DNA of 19,705 nucleotides from Phycisphaerales bacterium UBA2218 (lineage in GTDB: Bacteria; Planctomycetota; Phycisphaerae; Sedimentisphaerales; Anaerobacaceae), in the NCBI GenBank assembly GCA_002327785.1, contig DCUI01000282.1, positions 1 to 19,705 of the forward strand. Reading direction: 5' to 3'. The notes under the pieces were generated by a model. The model was not told the origin of the DNA. It worked only from the letters and a program-made list of their open reading frames with translations, and did not search any database. This document shows, piece after piece, positions 11,029 to 17,612 of this stretch (positions are counted from its first letter, which is position 1; each line of letters opens with the position of its first letter). The position numbers and the translations under genes are program-made.

Positions 11029-13788
11029 CTACCGATCTTTCAGCCAGACCGACGAGTTGATCGGCCGACGACCTCGACCCCGAGGGCCGGTCTGGCCTTC
11101 CGTCCCGCTGTGCCCCTCGTCGAGACGGTTGTCGCGAGCGTAGTAGGGGATCGCCGTCAGGGGTGAGCCATCGGCCCAAGTGCCTTTGATAATGGTTACG
11201 CCGTCCAGGAGATCACCTTTCCACTCGGTTGTCAGCGGTGCCTGGGGCGAGAGGACCTTACCCAATTCCTGGTCGGCGGCCTCGACACAGTAGAGCAATG
11301 GGCCGTACCGCAGGGCGACCTGACCGGTCGTGGCGGCGATTTTCTCGCTGGCCTTGATCCGCTGGATCTTCATGGGCAGCTTCAGGTCGATCCTGTCGCC
11401 GGCCTTCCAGGTCCGTGCGATGACGGCGTAGCCTTTTTCGATGGCCGGCTGGATCTCGGAGCCATTGACCGAAATCGAAGTGATCCCGTCGGATGGGGGC
11501 ATGGCGGTGTAGAGTTCGCTGACGCTGCGATCGGGCACTCGTATCCGGACGCTGAAGTGTTTTTCCGCCTTGGGATTCACGGTGATCGAAACGTCGCCGC
11601 TCCAGGGATAGTCGGTCCTTTGGATCATCTCGACATCGGTGCCGGCCACCTTCTCCACCAGGATGGTGCTGCCGATGAAGAGGTTCACATAGAGGCCGTC
11701 GGCGCCCTTGATGTATGTCCAGGTGGGCAGCATCAGCAGGGTCCGCGGGATATTGCCCACGCAGCAGGGGCAGGGGTGCCATGGGTAGCGGGGGCCCCGC
11801 GAATCGAGCGGATTCTGGTAATAGAAGTTCCTGGCCTCCAGGTCCGTCGATCCCAGCAGGGCGTTGTACATCGATTCCTCATACAGGTCCGCGTACCTGG
11901 CGTCGTGATAGGCGATGTTCATCTTGTATTGGAAGAAGATCAGGCCGCAGGTTGAGCAGGACTCGCAGTAGGCGTCGTGCCGCAGGGAGTAGTCGGGGCC
12001 GAAGCCTTCGGAGGTCTCGCCGCTGCCGATGCCGCCGGTGACGTAGTACTTCCTGTTGACCATGCTGTCCCAGAGGCTCGCGACGGTGCTCTGGTAGTCC
12101 ACGTCGTGCGTCTCGGCGGCGACGTCCGCCATGCCCGAGTAACTGTAGGCGGCGCGGACCGCGTGGCCCACGGCCTCGTACTGCTGCTGCACCGGCACGT
12201 GGCTCTGGTCGTATTGATCCCCATCCCGGCGGCAGTCGAGCAGGAACCTGGCGAGCCGGATGTAGTTGTCGCCGTGACTGCCGGGGCCCTCCATGTCGTT
12301 CACGAATCGCCCGAATCGGACGAGGGCCTGCTCCATCTCCTGGTGGCCGTCGTACCAGTCCTTCCTGCCCGGACCGAGGTTGGCGACCCAGCAGTCGGCC
12401 AGTTTCTTGGCGGCGTCGTAGAGGCGCTTGTCCGTGCCGTTGGTCAGCGTGTAGTGGTTGATGGCCGACTCGATGAAGTAGCCGGCGACGTAGCCTTCAT
12501 GTTCGCTCCGCAGGCGTGGACTCCATCGCTCCACGGGACCGCGATCCCCAGGAGAGCCAAGTGTGTAGCGTGTCTGCATGTAGCCGTCGGGTTCCTGGGC
12601 CGCCAGGATCTTGGGGATCCAGTCGTCCAGGGTCGCCTTCATCTTCTCCTGGGCTTTGATGATGTCCGGATCGCCCTGCGGATCGACCATCAGCGCGATA
12701 CAGATCGACTCCACCGTCTGGTGGACCCACGCATTGGAGAACGGATAACCGACGTGCGGCTTGGCCGGCTGCCCCTTGAGCTTCTTGCCGGCCTCGATGA
12801 AGTTCTGGATGCCGCCTTCGGGCAGATTCGGGTCGTTGATCTTTTCGATGCAATGCGGAATCCAGTTGACGATCAGGGCCTTGGCCCGCGCGTTCCACAA
12901 AGCGCCGTCGATCTTGTACCTTTTCGTGTAGACCACGTCCAGCCGATCCGTTGGCGGTGGCAGGACTACCTTGACGGCCAACGTGGATGATGCGCTCAAT
13001 GGGTCTTTGCCGGCCGTCAGCTTCAGGACGTAGTCGCCCACGGCGGAGAAAGTCGCTGTGGTTGTGGGGTTATTCGCGTTTTCGAAAGTGACCGTTCCGG
13101 GACCGGATTCCTTGCTCCAGGCCACCAGGGTCTCGTCGTTGGCCTGGGTCTTGAGGGTTTTCACCTCGCCCGCCAGGTAGGTCTTGCCTTTCAGCACGAC
13201 CGCGCGATCGGTTCCTGCTGTGACCCTAGGCGGGAACTGGGGAGACTTCCCTGAATCATAGACCTTCCATTCCAGGATGCCGGTGGAGAACTCGCCGTCG
13301 GAGTCGATCTCGAGCTTGAGTCTGGAGGTGCGGACTTCGTCGAAGGTCGTCGTGTTGTACCGGTTCTCGGCCACGCCGAGGCCCGACGCATTCTGGACGG
13401 GGACGAAGGCGGTCCCATCCCAATACAGTAGCCGACACGCCTTGGGGGCGTGGACGCCGCGGCCGTCGGCCCACCAGTAGACATCGATCTTGCCCGTGCT
13501 GATGGGCCGGCTCCAGTCGTACCGGACCCACTGGGTGCCCCGGGTCGGCCAGTTGCCATAGGAACCCCGGCGGGCGTCGCGGGAGTTACGCGGATCATAG
13601 CCGTCGTTGAGGGCCGTGTTCTTCGTGTCGCCGGAGACGTAGGAACTGGATGGTCGTGCGACAACAGCGAGATTCACGCCGGATGTTGATACGCTCGCAT
13701 TATCCTGGGCGAGGGCCGAGCCGCACAGCATGACAGTGGCGGTCCCCCACAGCACGATCAAGCCACAAAGCAAGTTGGGTGTTCTCAC
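11029..13788 (-). CDS. Secreted GH127-type beta-L-arabinofuranosidase with N-terminal binding domains
   Basis: This encodes 919 residues. Order: signal peptide (about 1-28, ending SALAQ), a discoidin/F5-8C-like beta-sandwich (about 36-178), an Ig/PKD-like domain (about 190-277), then the DUF1680/GH127 (alpha/alpha)6 barrel and C-terminal beta-domains. The zinc-cysteine site of the family is visible: Glu609-x-Cys611 in YCESCS, and Cys675-Cys676 in HPCPCCVGN, one being the nucleophile, as in B. longum HypBA1. Glu594 (TSEGF) may be the acid/base. Such retaining enzymes release beta-L-arabinofuranose from extensin-type or complex plant glycans. GTG 13788 is chosen because AAAGGAGG lies 7 bases before it and a clean signal peptide follows; an in-frame GTG at 13809 lacks both. 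It follows the other GH127/146-type gene by 50 bases. Confidence 0.88.
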   Translation of the reverse strand: MRTPNLLCGLIVLWGTATVMLCGSALAQDNASVSTSGVNLAVVARPSSSYVSGDTKNTALNDGYDPRNSRDARRGSYGNWPTRGTQWVRYDWSRPISTGKIDVYWWADGRGVHAPKACRLLYWDGTAFVPVQNASGLGVAENRYNTTTFDEVRTSRLKLEIDSDGEFSTGILEWKVYDSGKSPQFPPRVTAGTDRAVVLKGKTYLAGEVKTLKTQANDETLVAWSKESGPGTVTFENANNPTTTATFSAVGDYVLKLTAGKDPLSASSTLAVKVVLPPPTDRLDVVYTKRYKIDGALWNARAKALIVNWIPHCIEKINDPNLPEGGIQNFIEAGKKLKGQPAKPHVGYPFSNAWVHQTVESICIALMVDPQGDPDIIKAQEKMKATLDDWIPKILAAQEPDGYMQTRYTLGSPGDRGPVERWSPRLRSEHEGYVAGYFIESAINHYTLTNGTDKRLYDAAKKLADCWVANLGPGRKDWYDGHQEMEQALVRFGRFVNDMEGPGSHGDNYIRLARFLLDCRRDGDQYDQSHVPVQQQYEAVGHAVRAAYSYSGMADVAAETHDVDYQSTVASLWDSMVNRKYYVTGGIGSGETSEGFGPDYSLRHDAYCESCSTCGLIFFQYKMNIAYHDARYADLYEESMYNALLGSTDLEARNFYYQNPLDSRGPRYPWHPCPCCVGNIPRTLLMLPTWTYIKGADGLYVNLFIGSTILVEKVAGTDVEMIQRTDYPWSGDVSITVNPKAEKHFSVRIRVPDRSVSELYTAMPPSDGITSISVNGSEIQPAIEKGYAVIARTWKAGDRIDLKLPMKIQRIKASEKIAATTGQVALRYGPLLYCVEAADQELGKVLSPQAPLTTEWKGDLLDGVTIIKGTWADGSPLTAIPYYARDNRLDEGHSGTEGQTGPRGRGRRPINSSVWLKDR

Positions 13789-13838
13789 GGGAAATCCTCC
13801 TTTGCTCACGATCGATTCAGGTTCATGTCCAATCGGTG

Positions 13839-16289
13839 CTACCGTTCTGCCTCGGCGTGGATCATGCGAATACCGAAGACGGCGGCGATTTCATTTCCGT
13901 TGGTGGCCTGGAAACGCACAGTTACCTTCTGCTTGTTTTTCGTTGTTTCACCGGGGATCGCGTACTCGACGTCGTAGAACCGCGGCGCCCCGTCCCTCTC
14001 GACGACCTGCTCGGCGAGCCGCTGGCCGTCTACGAGGAGGTCGAAGGTTCGCCTTCGCCACTCATCGCTGCAGTAGGTCACCACCATCGCCATGGGCCGA
14101 GCGGATTCCACGGGGATGTCGAAGGAGAACCAGTTCCTGCCTCTGCGAGCCGGCCGGCCCATCACACGCACGGGCGAGGTATCTTCGCCCTGTTGGTTGA
14201 AATCCCGCTCGGGCTGCATCTCACCGGGCTGGACGAAGGCCACCGTGGCTGCCTCCAGTTTCCGCTGCCGTTCCCTCTCGGCGACGATCTCAGCGGCTCT
14301 CTTCTCCCATTCGGCCGGTGTGAACAGGTCCCAGTATATGCCGTAGGTGCGTCGGTGCAGGCGATAGAAGGGCACGAAGTCCACGTCGCTCTCACGTCCG
14401 ACCCCGTCGGTGCGGAACCGCCCGGGTTCGTCCGGCATCGGCTTGAGCCATTCCGCCACAGGCCGCTCGGCTGCGACGAACACCGGCACTTCCCTTTGGG
14501 CAGGGCGAGCTCCTCGTCCGCCTCCTCGCTCGGCCTCGGGTCCCAGATCGCCGGCCAGAACCAGCGGACCCCACAGGATGGCGACGCGGCGCGGGTTGTC
14601 GGGCGCCGGCTCCAGACGTAGCGTCTTGGGCAGGGTCAGCTCCACGCGGTCGCCGTTGTTCCAGGTCCGTCTGATCTCGACGAATGAGCCTGTTTTGGGC
14701 GGCTGCGCAGTCATGCGTCCTCGGTCCGCTCCGCTCTCGGGCCCCTGTCCTGCGTTCTCCGCCACGCCTTGGCCATTGACTTTGACGGCGAACCCATCGC
14801 CCACCCAGTAAGGTCGTCGCAGGGCCAGCGTGAACTCCTTCGGCGAATCGACTGCCAGCGTGAGTTCTGCGGATTCCCCTTCAGGGAAGTCAGTTTCCAT
14901 CGTCAGTTTCACGCCCGCCACAGCCCAGTCCGCCGTGGATGGTGCGTACAGGTTTACCCAGAGCTTGTCACCGGATTCGTAGTAGATTCCGTCCGCATGG
15001 AGGGCATGGCTCTCCATGCCCGAGCCCACACAGCAGGTGAAGCTGTGGAACATGTCCTGGTATTCGTGCTGTACGCCCCGGCCGACCGGCACCATGTAGC
15101 AGGTCCGCCCGTCATTGGGATCGATGGAAGCCAGGATGTGGTTGAACAGGGCCCGCTCTTGAAAGTCGGCGCAGTAGGCGTCCGGCCGCAGGGCGAAGAG
15201 CCGGCGGGTCAGCTTGAGCATGTTGTAGACGTTGCACGTCTCGGCCGTGCGGCCGTCCACGCGGTCGCTGAGCGTATCGGCCGGCCCGAAGTACTCGTCC
15301 TTGCCGTGACCGCCCGTGGCGTAGCTGTGGTGCTGCACGACGCAGTCGAAGAAAAAAAACGCGGCGAGGATGTCCCCGGCCTGGCCCGTGTAGGCGAAGC
15401 GATCCGCCGAGCCGAGGAGCTTGGGCACCTGCGTGTTGCCGTGCTTGCCGTCGAGGTTGTCCTGGTGACGCCGGAGCGGCTCGATGAAGGACTGGTGCTC
15501 GAACTGGTAAGACAGGTCCAGCCAGCGTTTGTCGCCCGTATCGGCGTAGAGGTCGGCGAAGATCTCATTCATGCCGCCGAACTCCGTGTTGAGCATTCGC
15601 TGAACCTGGGCGTCCGTCATCTTCGAGACGATTCCTTCAGCCCACGCGGAAAACTTGATCTCGACCTCCAGGGCGGTCTTGTTGGAGGTGTAGCGATAGG
15701 CGTCGCGCAGGCCGGCGTAGGTCTTGTGCAGGGTGTACCAGGGCGACCACATCCCGTTCAGGTCGAAACCGCCCGAGCGAATGTTGCCCTGGGCGACCTG
15801 CTGGAAGAGTTGCTCGGCATCGGCGCCCTGGCTGTCCGTCAGCGCGCCGAGGTAGCCGTTGCCTCGCTTGTCCTGCACCTCCTTCATCTCCTGGACAAGG
15901 TAGTCCGCACGCTCTTTGAATCGTGGGTCGCCTGTGGCGGCGTACATCAGGCTCACGGCCGAGAGGTAGTGTCCTGCGACGTGCCCCGTCAGTTGTTTTC
16001 CGCTGACGGAATCCCAGCCGCCGTAGCCCTTGGCCTTCGGCTCCAGTCCCGCCCGCAGGCGATATCCCGCCATCATGCGATCCGGCTCAAGCTCCAGGAG
16101 GTACTTGGCGTCGAGGTCCTGGGCGTGCTTGAGGGGACCACCGGTCAGCCGAACGCAGGCGAGATCGAGCGGCCTGGCCAGCAGGAGAACCTCCTCGAAG
16201 GCTTTGACGCCCGGATCGGTGGCCTCGGCCGGGGCCTGATGGCAGAGTGCGAAAACCAGCAATGCGGAACCTAAGACACATCTTCTCAC
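13839..16289 (-). CDS. Secreted GH127/GH146-type beta-L-arabinofuranosidase
   Basis: This encodes 816 residues with a short signal peptide (ALCHQAPAEA, cut near residue 23), then directly the DUF1680 barrel without N-terminal binding domains. Motifs: Glu350-x-Cys352 in AETCNVYN, Cys419-Cys420 in FTCCVGSG, and Glu332 in GKDEYFG as possible acid/base, plus GMWSPWYTLHK. After the barrel (from about residue 620) comes a beta-rich C-terminal domain of the kind found in long DUF1680 proteins. The family is retaining, zinc-cysteine dependent and acts on beta-L-arabinofuranosides. GTG 16289 is preferred: AGGGAGG lies 5 bases before it, while ATG 16307 has no such site. The gene contains a run of eight A on the plus strand (15352-15359). 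It leads the two-gene minus-strand operon; no strong promoter was found upstream. Confidence 0.88.
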   Translation of the reverse strand: MRRCVLGSALLVFALCHQAPAEATDPGVKAFEEVLLLARPLDLACVRLTGGPLKHAQDLDAKYLLELEPDRMMAGYRLRAGLEPKAKGYGGWDSVSGKQLTGHVAGHYLSAVSLMYAATGDPRFKERADYLVQEMKEVQDKRGNGYLGALTDSQGADAEQLFQQVAQGNIRSGGFDLNGMWSPWYTLHKTYAGLRDAYRYTSNKTALEVEIKFSAWAEGIVSKMTDAQVQRMLNTEFGGMNEIFADLYADTGDKRWLDLSYQFEHQSFIEPLRRHQDNLDGKHGNTQVPKLLGSADRFAYTGQAGDILAAFFFFDCVVQHHSYATGGHGKDEYFGPADTLSDRVDGRTAETCNVYNMLKLTRRLFALRPDAYCADFQERALFNHILASIDPNDGRTCYMVPVGRGVQHEYQDMFHSFTCCVGSGMESHALHADGIYYESGDKLWVNLYAPSTADWAVAGVKLTMETDFPEGESAELTLAVDSPKEFTLALRRPYWVGDGFAVKVNGQGVAENAGQGPESGADRGRMTAQPPKTGSFVEIRRTWNNGDRVELTLPKTLRLEPAPDNPRRVAILWGPLVLAGDLGPEAERGGGRGARPAQREVPVFVAAERPVAEWLKPMPDEPGRFRTDGVGRESDVDFVPFYRLHRRTYGIYWDLFTPAEWEKRAAEIVAERERQRKLEAATVAFVQPGEMQPERDFNQQGEDTSPVRVMGRPARRGRNWFSFDIPVESARPMAMVVTYCSDEWRRRTFDLLVDGQRLAEQVVERDGAPRFYDVEYAIPGETTKNKQKVTVRFQATNGNEIAAVFGIRMIHAEAER

Positions 16290-16546
16290 AGCAGCCTCCC
16301 TACGCATGGGGTATTCGAGGAACATGGTGTGCGCATAACCTGTTAAACCGAGCCGCTCATACGGTGTTCCATATTCCTCCACAAGCCTGTCATAGACGGC
16401 TTGCAGAGTACGGCAAGCGGCGGACGTTGTCTACGAGAAAGAAGCGGCCCACACGACAAGACGCAAAATGGTGTTTTGGGCGAATTCTGTTCGGCGGGAA
16501 CCTCTCTTGGGTGAGTCGGACTCGCTCCAGTCGATACCGCTGCTAT

Positions 16547-16580
16547 CGCGTTTTTTTTCACGAAAACGCGGTTTTCTTTT
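16547..16580 (+). terminator. Terminator-like hairpin with T-tract
   Basis: CGCGTTTT (16547-16554) pairs with AAAACGCG (16563-16570) and is followed by GTTTTCTTTT, the form of a rho-independent terminator on the plus strand. No plus-strand gene ends nearby, so it may shield the histone-like gene from read-through, or be a remnant. Confidence 0.4.
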
Positions 16581-16607
16581 GACAGGCGCCTGTCATGCGG
16601 CTACATT
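16579..16607 (+). promoter_or_regulatory. Promoter of the histone H1-like gene
   Basis: A perfect TTGACA (16579-16584) and TACATT (16602-16607, four of six) are separated by 17 bases. The start would be near 16614, giving a leader of about 30 bases. The -35 box lies within the palindrome at 16580-16595. Confidence 0.6.
16580..16595. promoter_or_regulatory. 16-bp perfect palindrome over the -35 box
   Basis: TGACAGGCGCCTGTCA is a perfect palindrome that includes five of six bases of the -35 box and the first part of the promoter spacer. A dimeric protein bound there would compete with RNA polymerase, so it is a likely operator. The regulator is unknown. Confidence 0.6.
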
Positions 16608-16644
16608 CTCCGCAATCTCAATCCAAGGAATGGAGGATTGTTAA

Positions 16645-16818
16645 ATGCAGGAATATGAAGATCTGAAGACAATGGTGGCAGAAATCGAGTCGGATATCAA
16701 CAAGGCCGAGGGCGGCAACAAGGCCGCCGGGACGCGCGTCCGCAAGCAGATGCAGACGATCAAACAGGCGGCCCAACTCGTTCGCAACCGCGTTCTCGAG
16801 ATCCGATCCACCGATTAG
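16645..16818 (+). CDS. Histone H1-like DNA-binding protein (Hc1-type)
   Basis: This encodes a 57-residue protein. It begins MQEYEDLKTMVAEIESDI, an amphipathic helix, followed by the strongly conserved GGNKAAGTRVRKQMQ segment (about residues 23-37) and a closing helix ending VLEIRSTD. This pattern matches short histone H1-like proteins of the Hc1 type known from chlamydiae, Bacteroidetes and planctomycetes, which bind DNA and are thought to help compact the nucleoid. The Lys/Ala-rich tail of chlamydial Hc1 is missing, as in other short members. GGAGG (16632-16636) lies 8 bases before ATG 16645. The gene has its own promoter with an operator-like palindrome and is followed 143 bases later by a FabZ-like gene. 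Confidence 0.85.
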   Translation: MQEYEDLKTMVAEIESDINKAEGGNKAAGTRVRKQMQTIKQAAQLVRNRVLEIRSTD

Positions 16819-16961
16819 AGGCCTGATTCAACGGCTCCCGACGGATCGTCCTCCGCAGGAAGACAACACTGCGGCGTGCGGCCCGTGAGACTGGTTTACT
16901 TGTGTGCGCATTCCAGCGGCATCAAGGTGTCGTATGTGGAGTGTCTGCTCGGAGGTGCTCT

Positions 16962-17441
16962 ATGCCACCGGCCCTGTTGTTCGATATGAATGAGATCGAC
17001 CTGAACGTCAAGCCCCTGTTTGACCGAGAGGCGGTCTGCCGGGTGAATCCGCAACGATTCGAGATGCAGCAGCTCGACGGGATCCTCTGGTACGACAAAG
17101 ACAAGGCCTGCGTCCTGGGCTACAAAGACGTGACGGACAAGGAATTCTGGGTCCGGGGCCACATCCCCGGCCGACCCCTGATGCCCGGCGTCATCCAGAT
17201 CGAGTCCGCCGCCCAGTTGCTGAGCTGGTTCGTGAAGGAGGTCTACCAGGAGGAGGGATTCGTCGGTTTCGGCGGGATCGACCGGACGAAATTCCGGGCC
17301 GCCATTGAACCCGGCCGCCGCCTCTACCTCCTGGGCCACGTCACCGAGGCCCGCCGGGGCAGAAGATACGTCTGCGACGTCCAGGGAATCGTCAACGGCT
17401 CCCTCGCCTTCGAAGCGACGATCTCAGGCATGAAGGTGTAG
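16962..17441 (+). CDS. FabZ-like (3R)-hydroxyacyl-ACP dehydratase
   Basis: This encodes 159 residues with a single hot-dog fold of the FabZ/FabA superfamily. The key segment GHIPGRPLMPGVIQIESAAQ contains His67 and Glu81. Their 14-residue spacing matches the FabZ catalytic pair, and the central helix follows. FGGIDRTKFRAAIEPG (from about residue 106) is the next conserved stretch. FabZ removes water from 3-hydroxyacyl-ACP in the fatty-acid elongation cycle. Planctomycetes often have several FabZ paralogues, so this may be either the housekeeping enzyme or a specialised copy; no other fatty-acid gene is present in the window. GGAGG (16951-16955) lies 6 bases before ATG 16962. It is convergent with the kinase-TPR gene. 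Confidence 0.88.
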   Translation: MPPALLFDMNEIDLNVKPLFDREAVCRVNPQRFEMQQLDGILWYDKDKACVLGYKDVTDKEFWVRGHIPGRPLMPGVIQIESAAQLLSWFVKEVYQEEGFVGFGGIDRTKFRAAIEPGRRLYLLGHVTEARRGRRYVCDVQGIVNGSLAFEATISGMKV

Positions 17442-17612
17442 CAGCACGCCGAAGCATTGAAAAAGGGCTGCCGGAGCGTATCGTAACCGTCCGACGAATG
17501 ACACCCTGCGACGATAGGGAAAGCACGCGAGGTCAGTTTGCAGGAGTCAGCTCCCCCCACAGACAACAACCTGTCGGAAAAAGTACTTCGGACTGGCGCC
17601 ATCGGCCGGGTC

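Larger units (their letters stand above)
16290..16644. other. Divergent intergenic region
   Basis: About 350 bases between the divergent glycosidase and histone-like genes. I see no further gene. The right end holds the terminator-like hairpin (16547-16580) and the palindromic promoter (16579-16607). No convincing promoter for the minus-strand glycosidase operon could be picked by eye. Confidence 0.6.

Noticed and set aside
11977..12990. 337-codon open frame on the plus strand
   Set aside because: It is antisense to the catalytic region of the GH127-type gene.
14769..16274. 501-codon open frame on the plus strand
   Set aside because: It lies antisense to the GH127/146-type gene, whose product has a signal peptide and the full active-site motifs. 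The plus-strand translation shows no family features.
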